Assembly: GCF_001191005.1 (NCBI RefSeq)
Contig: NZ_CP012201.1
Span: 5,890,001 to 5,954,000, forward strand
Origin: Massilia sp. NR 4-1
GTDB taxonomy: Bacteria > Pseudomonadota > Gammaproteobacteria > Burkholderiales > Burkholderiaceae_D
DNA length: 64,000 nucleotides
Reading direction: 5' to 3'
A program made the position numbers and the translations under genes. The notes under the pieces are model-generated. The model had not been told where the DNA came from. It searched no databases and saw nothing but the letters and a program-made list of their open reading frames with translations. Shown here one piece after another: positions 41,053 to 51,400 of this stretch. How positions within the stretch are numbered: the first letter of the stretch is position 1; the number at the start of each line of letters is the position of its first letter.

Positions 41053-42323
41053 TGGAGGCGATCCTGCTCTGGCTCGTGCTGGCCGCCTGCGCCCTGATCG
41101 TGGGCTTGCAGCTCGTGCTGCTTCTGCGCGGCCGTAGCGGCGGCGTGGACGCCGACCTGGCCGAGCGCCTGGACCGCGTCGAGCGCGAAGTGCGCCTGCA
41201 ATTGCAGGCCACGGCCCAGGCCCAGCGCCAGGAAATGAGCGGTACGCTGACCCAGGCCCATGCCGCCACCGTGCAGCAGCTGGACGGCATGCGGCGCCAG
41301 ATCGAGGCGCTGACGGAATCGAATGCGCGCCGCCTGCTGGAAGTGCGGCTGACGCTGGAAAACAAGATGCGCGAGCTGCAAACGGATAACGGTACGCGCC
41401 TGGAGGAAATGCGCAAGACGGTGGACGAGAAGCTGCACGCGACGCTGGAAACGCGCTTGAGCGAATCGTTCCGCCAGGTGTCGGAACGGCTGGAGCGCGT
41501 GCACCAGGGCCTGGGCGAGATGCAGCAGCTGGCCCTGGGCGTGGGCGACCTGAAACGCGTGCTGACCAATGTCAAGACGCGCGGCACCTGGGGCGAGGTG
41601 CAGCTGGAAATGCTGCTGGAGCAGGTGCTGACGCCGGAGCAGTATGCCAAGAATGTGGAAACGGTCGCCGGCAGCAATGCGCGCGTGGAATTCGCGCTCA
41701 AGCTGCCGGGCCAGCAGGAAGGCGGGGCGCCGGTGTGGATGCCGATCGACGCCAAGTTCCCGAAAGAGCAGTATGAGCGCCTGCTGGAGGCGGCGGAACG
41801 GGCCGACGCCGAGGGCGTGGCCGTGGCCGGGCGCGAACTGGAACGGGCGGTGCGCGGCGAGGCGCGCACCATCGCCGAGAAATACCTGGCGCCGCCGGCC
41901 ACCACCGATTTCGCCATCCTCTTCCTGCCGACCGAAGGCTTGTATGCGGAAGTGATGCGCCGCCCCGGTCTGGCCGACGAGCTGCAAAGACAGCACCGCA
42001 TCAGCATTGCCGGTCCATCGACCTTGACGGCGTTGCTGAACAGCCTGCAGATGGGCTTCCGCACGCTGGCGCTGGAAAAGCGCTCGTCGGAAGTGTGGCA
42101 GGTGCTGGGCGCGGTGAAGACGGAGTTTGCCAAGTTTGGCGATGTGCTGGCGGCCACCCGGAGCACGCTGGAACGGGCCGCCCGCAATATCGAATCGGCC
42201 GAAGTGCGCAGCCGCCAGATGGCGCGCAAGCTGAAGTCGGTGGAGGCGTTGCCCGCCGAGGCAGCCCAGCTCTTGCTGGGCGCGGCGCAGGAACAGGATT
42301 CGGAAGAACTCGACAGCCTCTGA
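41052..42323 (+). CDS. rmuC: DNA recombination protein RmuC homologue
   Basis: 423 residues from the ATG at 41052, which overlaps the haemoglobin stop by one base. One N-terminal membrane helix (ILLWLVLAACALIVGLQLVLL, 3-24) is followed by a coiled coil (about 30-155) and the RmuC nuclease-like domain (about 170-400). The domain shows GVGDLKRVLTNVKTRGTWGE, MPIDAKFPKEQYERLLEA and AILFLPTEGLYAEV, with the conserved acidic residues of the PD-(D/E)xK-like core (Glu of GTWGE, Asp of PIDAKFP). It limits DNA inversions at short repeats in E. coli. Co-transcription with an oxygen-controlled globin is unusual. Confidence 0.93.
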   Translation: MEAILLWLVLAACALIVGLQLVLLLRGRSGGVDADLAERLDRVEREVRLQLQATAQAQRQEMSGTLTQAHAATVQQLDGMRRQIEALTESNARRLLEVRLTLENKMRELQTDNGTRLEEMRKTVDEKLHATLETRLSESFRQVSERLERVHQGLGEMQQLALGVGDLKRVLTNVKTRGTWGEVQLEMLLEQVLTPEQYAKNVETVAGSNARVEFALKLPGQQEGGAPVWMPIDAKFPKEQYERLLEAAERADAEGVAVAGRELERAVRGEARTIAEKYLAPPATTDFAILFLPTEGLYAEVMRRPGLADELQRQHRISIAGPSTLTALLNSLQMGFRTLALEKRSSEVWQVLGAVKTEFAKFGDVLAATRSTLERAARNIESAEVRSRQMARKLKSVEALPAEAAQLLLGAAQEQDSEELDSL

Positions 42324-42372
42324 ACGGGCGCGGGCAAGGGGCCGGCGGCGCGGCGGGGCAGGAGGAGGGGAG

Positions 42373-43917
42373 ATGTCCAGCAGCCCGCGCAGCAAGATTG
42401 TCAGCGCCGCCGACGCCGTGGCGCGCATCCGCGATGGCGATACGGTGGCCACCGGCGGCTTTGTCGGCATCGGCTTTGCCGAGAATATCGCCGTGGCCTT
42501 GGAACAGCGCTTCCTGCGCGAAGGCGCACCGCGCGGCCTGACCCTGCTGTACGCGGCGGGCCAGGGCGATGGCGGCGAGCGCGGCCTCAACCACCTGGCC
42601 CACGAAGGCTTGCTGCGGCGCGTGATCGGCGGCCATTGGGGGCTGGTGCCCAAGCTGCAGCAACTCGCCATCGATAATCTGATCGAAGCCTACAACCTGC
42701 CGCAGGGCGTGATCAGCCAGCTGTTCCGCGACACGGCGGCCGGCAAGCCGGGCATGCTGACCCATGTCGGCCTCGGCACCTTTGTCGATCCGCGCCATGG
42801 CGGCGGCAAGATCAATGCGCGAGCCAGCGAAGACCTGGTCGAATTGAGCATGCTGGGTGGGCGCGAAAGCCTGTTCTACAAGGCGCTGCCGGTGCAGGTG
42901 GCCATCATCCGCGGCAGCACGGCCGACAGCGCCGGCAATATCACCATGGAGCGCGAGGCGCTGACGCTGGAAGTGCTGGCCATCGCCATGGCGGCGCACA
43001 ATAGCGGCGGCCTGGTGATTGCCCAGGTCGAAGCGCTGGCGCCGCGCGGCACGCTTAATCCGCGCCAGGTCAAGGTGCCCGGCATCCTGGTCGATTGCGT
43101 GGTGCTGGCGGAAGATCCGGCCTACCATATGCAAACCTTTGCCGAAGCCTTCAGCGCCGCCTATGCCGGTCTGGAACGCATCGAACTGGCCGAGCGCGAA
43201 CCGCTGCACCTCAACGAACGCAAGATCATCGCGCGTCGCGCATTGATGGAATTGCAGGCCGGCGACGTGGTCAACCTCGGCATCGGCATGCCCGAAGGCG
43301 TGGCCGATGTCGCCGCCGAAGCCGGCCTGCTTGAACGGCTGACCTTGACCACCGAAGCGGGCGTGATCGGCGGCCTGCCGGTGGGCGGCCTGAGCTTCGG
43401 CGCCGCCGCCAATCCCGACGCCGTGATCGACCAGCCCTACCAGTTCGACTTTTACGATGGCGGCGGCCTGGATGTCGCCGTGCTGGGCTTGGCGCAAGCG
43501 GACCGCGAAGGCAATTTGAACGTCAGCAAGTTCGGCCGGAAGCTGGCCGGGGCGGGCGGCTTCATCAACATCAGCCAGAACGCGCGCAAGGTGGTTTTCG
43601 CCGGCACCTTCACCACTGGCGGCCTGCGCATTGCCGTGGAAGAGGGCCGTCTACGCATCGCGCACGAAGGCAGCGCCCGCAAATTCGTCGACACGGTGGA
43701 ACACCGCAGCTACAGCGCCGCCCACGCCCTGGCGCGCGGCCAGCAAGCCCTGTACGTCACCGAACGCTGCGTTTTCCGCCTGAGCGCGCAAGGCCCGGAA
43801 TTGGTCGAAATCGCCCCCGGCATCGACCTCGAACGTGACATTCTCGCCCACATGGATTTCCGCCCCGCCATAAGCCCAACGCTGCAGCCCATGTCCGCCC
43901 ACCTGTTCCACCTTTGA
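42373..43917 (+). CDS. Acyl-CoA:acetate/3-ketoacid CoA-transferase, fused alpha-beta subunits
   Basis: 514 residues; a class I CoA-transferase in which alpha and beta domains are one chain, like E. coli YdiF (about 530 aa). The alpha half has GDTVATGGFVGIGFAENI and the beta half has VVNLGIGMPEGVADVAAE. The nucleophilic Glu is Glu328 in LTTEAGVIGGLPVGG. FTTGGLRIAVEEG and YVTERCVFRLS complete the pattern. It moves CoA between short-chain acids; the exact acids are unknown. GGAGGGGAG precedes the ATG. It stands alone and ends just before a large palindrome. Confidence 0.92.
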   Translation: MSSSPRSKIVSAADAVARIRDGDTVATGGFVGIGFAENIAVALEQRFLREGAPRGLTLLYAAGQGDGGERGLNHLAHEGLLRRVIGGHWGLVPKLQQLAIDNLIEAYNLPQGVISQLFRDTAAGKPGMLTHVGLGTFVDPRHGGGKINARASEDLVELSMLGGRESLFYKALPVQVAIIRGSTADSAGNITMEREALTLEVLAIAMAAHNSGGLVIAQVEALAPRGTLNPRQVKVPGILVDCVVLAEDPAYHMQTFAEAFSAAYAGLERIELAEREPLHLNERKIIARRALMELQAGDVVNLGIGMPEGVADVAAEAGLLERLTLTTEAGVIGGLPVGGLSFGAAANPDAVIDQPYQFDFYDGGGLDVAVLGLAQADREGNLNVSKFGRKLAGAGGFINISQNARKVVFAGTFTTGGLRIAVEEGRLRIAHEGSARKFVDTVEHRSYSAAHALARGQQALYVTERCVFRLSAQGPELVEIAPGIDLERDILAHMDFRPAISPTLQPMSAHLFHL

Positions 43918-43927
43918 TCTGCATCTG

Positions 43928-43984
43928 CAAATGTCCCACCCTGGTGTCAGGCGGGGCCGCCGAGGCACCAGGGTGGGACATTTG
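43928..43984. repeat. Large REP-like palindrome, perfect 19-bp inverted repeat
   Basis: Arms CAAATGTCCCACCCTGGTG (43928-43946) and CACCAGGGTGGGACATTTG (43966-43984) flank a 19-base GC-rich centre that could form a smaller stem (GGCGG / CCGCC). It lies between the convergent CoA-transferase and mobA-moeA genes. It may stop transcription from both sides, but it lacks a T-run and looks more like a dispersed intergenic repeat. Confidence 0.65.
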
Positions 43985-43989
43985 TTGAT

Positions 43990-45885
43990 TTAGATCAGAC
44001 CTTCGAAGGGGAGGATGGCGACGGGTTCGCCGGCGGCGACATTGCCTTGTTCGTCGGGAAGGATGATGATGCAGTTGGCCTCGGTCATGGAGCGCAGGAT
44101 GCCGCTGCCTTGCGCGCCCGTCAGGCGCACTTCGGGCTGGCCGTCGGCGCCCAGGCTGACGATGCCGCGCTGGTATTCGGTGCGGCCGGCTTTTTTGCGG
44201 ATCGCCTCGGCCGAGCGGACGTGCAGCAGCGGCGCGTTGTTGCCGCCGTCGACGCCCATCATGCGCAGCAGGGCGTTGCGGGCGAAGAAGTAAAAGGTAA
44301 CCATGACGGCCACCGGGTTGCCGGGCAGGCCGAAGAGGAAGGCGGAGCGGCCGTTGGAGCGGATCCGGCCAAAGGCCATGGGCCGGCCGGGGCGCATGCC
44401 GATTTTCCAGAAACTGACTTCGCCCAGCTTGTCCATCACTGCGCGCGTATAGTCGGCGTCGCCCACCGACACGCCGCCCGAGGTGATGATGGCGTCGGCG
44501 CTTTCGCAGGCTTCGCGCAGGGCCGCTTCGAGCGCGGCCGGGTCGTCGCGCGTGACGCCCATATCGATGATGTCGCAGCCGAGCCGGCGCAGCATGCCGT
44601 ACAGCGTGTAGCGGTTGCTGTCGTAGATGCAGCCTTCTTCGAGCGGCTCGCCGATGGAGCGCAGTTCGTTGCCGGTGGAGAAGAAGGCGACGCGCAGGCG
44701 GCGCCGCACCGGGACTTCGGCGATGCCGAGCGAGGCAATCAGGCCGAGGTCGGCCGGGCGGATGAGTTTGCCGCCCCGCAGGGCGGGCTGGCCGGCTTGC
44801 AAGTCTTCGCCCTGGCGCCGCCGGTTGTCGCCGGGACGCACGCTGTGGCCGGCGAAGGTGACGCTGGCGGCATCGCTGGCGCTGGCCAGTTCCTGCGGTA
44901 GCACGGTGTCGCAGCCGTCGGGCATGACGCCGCCGGTCATGATGCGCACGCATTCGCCGGGGCCGGGACGCAGGCCCGATGGCTGGCCGGCGTAGGCGAT
45001 GCCGATGGTGCGCAGCGTGAGCTGTTCCCGTCCTTGCAGCTGGGCGCCGTCGAAGGCGTAGCCGTCCATGGCGGAATTGTCGTGGGCCGGCACATCGATG
45101 GGCGAGATCAGGTCGGCCGCCAGTACGCGGTCGAGGGCGCTGCGCAGCGCGACTTTTTCGACGGTGCGCACGGGCTGGATGAAGCCGTGGATGATGTGCT
45201 GGGCATGGCGCACCGGCAGCGCGCCGGGATCGTAGTCCGACAGGCAGCTGATCACTTGCTGCAGGCTGGGCGCGTGGTCGTGCTCCTCTTGTTGCAGCTG
45301 CTCCAGCGTGTTGATGTTGCGGAAGGCGGCGGCGTCGCTGAACAGCACTTCGGCCACGCGCAGCGCGCCATACCAGCCACCCATGCGCCGCATGCCGCTG
45401 TCGAGATAAGCTTCTAGCTGGGGCAGGGCGCTGCGCTTGACCAGGCTGAACACGGGATGGCGCTGGCGCTGCGGCACGCCGTGCTCGTCCGGTTCCAGGG
45501 TGACGGCCACGGCCAGATCGGCATCTTCCGCGTGCAGGGCGGCCTGCAGGCGCGGCGCCAGGTCGGCCGGCAGGAAGGGCGAATCGCAGGGCACGGTGAG
45601 CAGCAGCTCGGTGCCGCATTGGCGCAGCCCCACTTGCAGGCCGGCCAGGGGGCCGGCGAAACCGTCCAGCGCGTCGGCCAGCACGGGCAGGCCATAGGCG
45701 GCGTAGGCCTCGGCGTTGCGGTTGGCATTGATGGCGATGCAGGCCACTTGCGGCTTGAGCTTTTCCAGCACATGGGCGACGAGGGGGGCGCCGCGCAAGG
45801 GCTGCAACCCTTTGTCGACGCGGCCCATGCGGGTGGCGCGGCCACCGGCGAGGATCAGGGCGCTGATCTGGTTCTTATCGGTCAA
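43990..45885 (-). CDS. Fused MobA-MoeA molybdenum cofactor protein
   Basis: 631 residues from a TTG codon (45883-45885) that lies one base after the moaA stop and has GGGGG upstream. No ATG precedes the first conserved motif. Residues 1 to about 200 form MobA (GTP:molybdopterin guanylyltransferase): LAGGRATRMGRVDKGL at 12-27 and VPCDSPF near 98-104. From about 207 onward is MoeA (molybdate insertion): VPAHDNSAMDGYA, ECVRIMTGGVMP, ISTGNEL-type FFSTGNEL, IITSGGVSVGDADYTR and FGLPGNPVAVMVTF. The frame is continuous across the junction (QLQQEEHDHAPSLQQVI), with no stop or second start. Both steps are consecutive in Moco maturation. Confidence 0.9.
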   Translation of the reverse strand: MTDKNQISALILAGGRATRMGRVDKGLQPLRGAPLVAHVLEKLKPQVACIAINANRNAEAYAAYGLPVLADALDGFAGPLAGLQVGLRQCGTELLLTVPCDSPFLPADLAPRLQAALHAEDADLAVAVTLEPDEHGVPQRQRHPVFSLVKRSALPQLEAYLDSGMRRMGGWYGALRVAEVLFSDAAAFRNINTLEQLQQEEHDHAPSLQQVISCLSDYDPGALPVRHAQHIIHGFIQPVRTVEKVALRSALDRVLAADLISPIDVPAHDNSAMDGYAFDGAQLQGREQLTLRTIGIAYAGQPSGLRPGPGECVRIMTGGVMPDGCDTVLPQELASASDAASVTFAGHSVRPGDNRRRQGEDLQAGQPALRGGKLIRPADLGLIASLGIAEVPVRRRLRVAFFSTGNELRSIGEPLEEGCIYDSNRYTLYGMLRRLGCDIIDMGVTRDDPAALEAALREACESADAIITSGGVSVGDADYTRAVMDKLGEVSFWKIGMRPGRPMAFGRIRSNGRSAFLFGLPGNPVAVMVTFYFFARNALLRMMGVDGGNNAPLLHVRSAEAIRKKAGRTEYQRGIVSLGADGQPEVRLTGAQGSGILRSMTEANCIIILPDEQGNVAAGEPVAILPFEGLI

Positions 45886-45886
45886 A

Positions 45887-47002
45887 CTAACCCCCAATAT
45901 AGGACATTTCGACGCGCCGCTCGCTGCCGGAGCGCGACAGGCCGTCGGTGTTGATGGTGCGCAGTTCGGAGTAGCGGTCGTCGCGGACGCGCCACAGCGC
46001 GCCAATGGCGGCGCTGATTTCGGCATCGTTGCGGCCGCCGCGCAGCAGGGCGCGCAGGTCGTGGCCGCGGCTGGCGAACAGGCAGGTGTAGAGCTGGCCT
46101 TCGGTGGACAGGCGGGCGCGCGTGCAGTCGTGGCAGAAGGCGTGGGTGACGCTGGAAATGAAGCCGATTTCGCCGCCGCCATCGGCATAGCGCCAGCGCT
46201 GCGCCGTTTCGCCGCTGTAGTTCGGATCGGCCGGCAGCAGCGGCATTTCGGCGTGGATGCGGCGGCGCAGCTCGTCGGAAGCAATCACATCGCGCATATT
46301 CCAGCCGTTGGAGGCGCCCACGTCCATGAATTCGATGAAGCGCAGGATGGTGGGCGTGTCCTTGAAATGGCGGGCCATGGGCAGGATTTCCTGCTCGTTC
46401 AGGCCGCCCTTGACCACCATATTGACCTTGATCGGTCCCAGTCCGGCCCGCTGGGCGGCGTCGATGCCCTTGAGCACATCGGCGACGGCGAAATCGACAT
46501 CGTTCATGCGCTTGAAGGTGGCGTCGTCCAGAGCGTCGAGCGAGACGCTGACGCGGCTCAGGCCGGCATCCTTGAGCGACTGCGCCTTGCGCGCCAGCAG
46601 GGAGCCGTTGGTGGTCAGGGTCAGGTCGAGCGGCTTGCCGCTGGCCGTGGGCAGCCTGGCCAGCATCTCGACCAGGCGCTCGATGTGGCGGCGCAGCAGC
46701 GGCTCGCCGCCGGTCAGGCGGATTTTTTCCACGCCATGCTCGATGAAGAGACGCGCCACGCGCGTGATTTCCTCAAAGCTCAGCAGGGAGGAGTGCGGCA
46801 GGTACTGGTAATGCTGGTCGAAGACTTCCTTCGGCATGCAGTACACGCAGCGGAAATTGCAGCGGTCGGTCACCGAGATGCGCAGATCGTGCAGGGGGCG
46901 GGCGCGACTGTCCAGCACGCTTCCTGTCGCTGGCGCCAGGCTGGCGGGAATGGCCGGGACCGTACTGCGGCCGTCCGACACAAGGATGATTTTCTCGGTC
47001 AT
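45887..47002 (-). CDS. moaA: GTP 3',8-cyclase MoaA
   Basis: 371 residues from the ATG at 47000-47002. A TTG overlapping the chrA stop at 47029 would add nine residues; neither has a strong ribosome-binding site. It is a radical SAM enzyme of the first Moco step. The N-terminal cluster motif is CNFRCVYC in RISVTDRCNFRCVYCMPKE. KIRLTGGEPLLRR and TTNGSLL are present, and the C-terminal second-cluster cysteines lie in FCHDCTRARLSTEGQLYTC. It runs directly into mobA-moeA with a one-base gap. Confidence 0.95.
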   Translation of the reverse strand: MTEKIILVSDGRSTVPAIPASLAPATGSVLDSRARPLHDLRISVTDRCNFRCVYCMPKEVFDQHYQYLPHSSLLSFEEITRVARLFIEHGVEKIRLTGGEPLLRRHIERLVEMLARLPTASGKPLDLTLTTNGSLLARKAQSLKDAGLSRVSVSLDALDDATFKRMNDVDFAVADVLKGIDAAQRAGLGPIKVNMVVKGGLNEQEILPMARHFKDTPTILRFIEFMDVGASNGWNMRDVIASDELRRRIHAEMPLLPADPNYSGETAQRWRYADGGGEIGFISSVTHAFCHDCTRARLSTEGQLYTCLFASRGHDLRALLRGGRNDAEISAAIGALWRVRDDRYSELRTINTDGLSRSGSERRVEMSYIGG

Positions 47003-47025
47003 GGGTGTTGCAAGGGGAAAAGCGT

Positions 47026-48345
<1,320 letters not shown>

Positions 48346-48376
48346 GGCTTAGCCTTGGTGGGCATGGCAGGGGCGG

Positions 48377-48409
48377 AAAAAAAGGGAAGCCAAAAGGCTT
48401 CCCTTTTTT
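48377..48409 (-). terminator. Rho-independent terminator after rne
   Basis: Stem GGGAAGCC / GGCTTCCC extended by A6-7 / T6, with an AAAA loop. Symmetrical enough to work on both strands; on the minus strand it ends rne transcription. Confidence 0.92.
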
Positions 48410-48438
48410 CCGATTAGCAAGGGCGATGCCCTTGCCGA

Positions 48439-51400
48439 TCAGCGGCGGGTGTCAACCTGCACCAGCGGCTCATCCGATACCGGCGGCAGCGGCTTGCGCT
48501 CGCGCGGCACGCGCACGGGGGCCGCCACCTGGGCAGCGGCTTCCTGGGCGGCGCGCAGCTTGGCCGGGTCGGTCGCTGCCATGGTCAGACCAACCGAACC
48601 CAGCAGGGCGTTCAGGTCGGCGGCCGGAGCAGCAGGCTGGGCAGCGGCTGGCGCTGCGGCGCTTGCCACTGGCGCGGCGGCCGGCGCCACCGGCGCAGGC
48701 GCTGCCACGGCAACTGCCGGTGCGCTGACTGGCGCGGCCACGGTTGCCACTGCGGCGACGGCCGGGGCGCTGGCTTCCGGAGCTGCGGCTTCGGCTGCGA
48801 CCGCTGGTGCGGCAACGGCTTCCACTGCGGCTGGCGCGGCGACGGCTTCGGCGGCTGGCGCGCTGGCCACCGGTGCGGCGGCAGGCGCAGCCACGGTCGC
48901 TGCCGGGACGCTGGCTGGTGCGGCTTCAGCTTGCACGGCGGGCTGCGCTTCGGCGGCAACCGGGGCAACGGCGGCCTCGGCAACAGCTTCGACTGGCGCG
49001 GCGGCAGCTTCCGCCACGGCGTTAACTGGCGCAGCGACAACGGCAGCTTCAGCTTGCACTGGAGCAGCAGCGGCGGCGACCTCGGTCACGACGGCTGCGG
49101 CGGGCGCAACTGGTGCGGCGGCCGGCACGGCAGCGGTTTCAGCGACGGTCTCGGCCACAACAGCGGCTGGCGCCGTCGTTTCCACTGCAGCGTTCACGAC
49201 GGGCGCGGCGCTTGGCGCTACAGCTTCGGCTGCCTCGACGGCGGCGATGGCTGGCGCCACGGCCTGGATCGCGGCGTCACCGGCGTCGCCGGCCTCGCCA
49301 TCGGCGGCGAATGCGCCATCCTGGCCTTCACCGTCGCGTTCGCGGCGGTTGCGGTTGCGGCCGCCACGGCGGCGGCGGCGGCGCGGTTCGTCGCCACCTT
49401 CGGCGCCGTCCGCGTCCTCGCCTTCAGGACCGGCATTGGCCGGCACTTTCACCAAGCCAGGCACGTCCACGGCAGGCGTTGCGCCGGCCGGGCCGACACC
49501 GGCTGCGGCCAATGCCAGTTCTTCCGCTTTGACTTCCGTTACGGCAGCTTTCTCGCCGCGCGGCTCGCGTGGCGGACGTGGCGGGCGCTCGGCACGCTCG
49601 CCGCGTTCCGCGCGTTCCGCGCGTTCAGGACGCTCGGCACGTTCGCCGCGCTCCGCGCGTTCGGCGCGTGGCGCGTCGGCCGGCTGGCCTTCACGCGCTT
49701 CGCGTGGCTCGCGCGGTGGGCGTGGCGGACGGGCTGGGCGGCCTTCGGCCGCTTTTGGCGCTTCGTCCGTGCCGGCGGCGCGGGCGCCGCCTTCGCGCTC
49801 GTCGCGCTCGCGGCCCTTGGCGTTACGGTTGCGGCCGCGTGGACCGCGGGCGTTACGGTCGCCGCGCTCGCTGCTCGACGGTTTGCTGGCGATGGCCGGT
49901 GCGGCCGTTGCCGGTGCTTCTTCTTTCTTGCCGGTGAAGAAGGAGATCAGCTTGGCGAAGAAGCCTTGCTCGGCCGCTGCGGCAGCGGCGGGCGCGGCCG
50001 GTTTGACGGCTTCGGCGGCCGGCTTGCGGTCCACCATCGGCGCCGGCTGGGCCGGGGTGATGGTCTTGACCACGGCTTCCTGGCGCGGTTTGGCTTCTTC
50101 CTTCTGGCGCTTGCTGAAGGCCATATCGGTTTCGGCCTGCTCCGCCATGGTGTAGCTGGCGGCGCTGTCTTCCAAACGCGGATCGTCGTGCTTGATGCGT
50201 TCCAGCTTGTAGTGCGGGGTGTCCAGATGCTTGTTCGGGATCAGGATCACGGTGATGCGGTGGCGGTTCTCGATCTTCAGCACTTCGCCGCGCTTCTCGT
50301 TGAGCAGGAAGGCGGCCACGTCGACCGGCACCTGCACGTGGATGGCGGCCGAGTTTTCCTTCATCGCCTCTTCCTGGATGATGCGCAGCACCTGCAGGGC
50401 GGACGATTCGGTATCGCGGATATGGCCGGTGCCCGAGCAGCGCGGGCAGGTCACGTGCGAGCCTTCGGACAGCGAAGGACGCAGGCGCTGGCGCGACAGT
50501 TCCATCAGGCCGAAGCGCGAAATCTTGCCCATCTGAACGCGGGCGCGGTCATGGTGCAGGGCGTCTTTCAGGCGCTGTTCGACTTCGCGCTGGTTCTTGG
50601 CCACTTCCATGTCGATGAAGTCGATCACGATCAGGCCGCCCAGGTCGCGCAGGCGCAGCTGGCGCGCCACTTCTTCGGCCGCTTCCAGATTGGTGTTGAA
50701 GGCGGTGGTCTCGATGTCGGAGCCGCGCGTGGCGCGCGCCGAGTTGACGTCCACCGACACCAGCGCTTCGGTGTGGTCGATCACGATGGCACCGCCGGAA
50801 GGCAGGGGCACGGTGCGCGAGTAAGCCGTCTCGATCTGGTGTTCGATCTGGAAGCGCGAGAACAGCGGCACGTCGTCGCTGTAGCGCTTCACGCGATGCA
50901 CCATATCGGGCATCACATGGCTCATGAACTGGTGGGCCTGGTCGTAGATCTCGTCGGTATCGATCAGGATCTCGCCGATATCGGGCTGGAAGTAGTCGCG
51001 GATGGCGCGGATCACCAGGGACGATTCCTGGTAGATCAGGAAGGCGCCGGAGCCGGCCTTGGAAGCGCCTTCAATCGCGCGCCACAGCTGCATCAGGTAG
51101 TTCAAGTCCCACTGCAGCTCTTCCACGGTGCGGCCGATGCCGGCGGTGCGGGCGATCACGGACATGCCTTGCGGCAGGTCCAGCTTGTCCATGGTTTCGC
51201 GCAGTTCCTGGCGTTCCTCGCCTTCGACGCGGCGCGACACGCCGCCGCCGCGCGGGTTGTTCGGCATCAGCACCAGGTAGCGTCCGGCCAGCGAGATGAA
51301 GGAGGTCAGGGCCGCGCCTTTATTGCCGCGCTCTTCCTTTTCCACCTGCACCACGATTTCCTGGCCCTCGCGCAGCGCTTCCTTGACGGAGGCATTGCGC

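Noticed and set aside
43985..43998. FNR-like sequence TTGAT-TTAG-ATCAG
   Set aside because: It has one mismatch and overlaps the stop codon of mobA-moeA between convergent genes, so no promoter is served.
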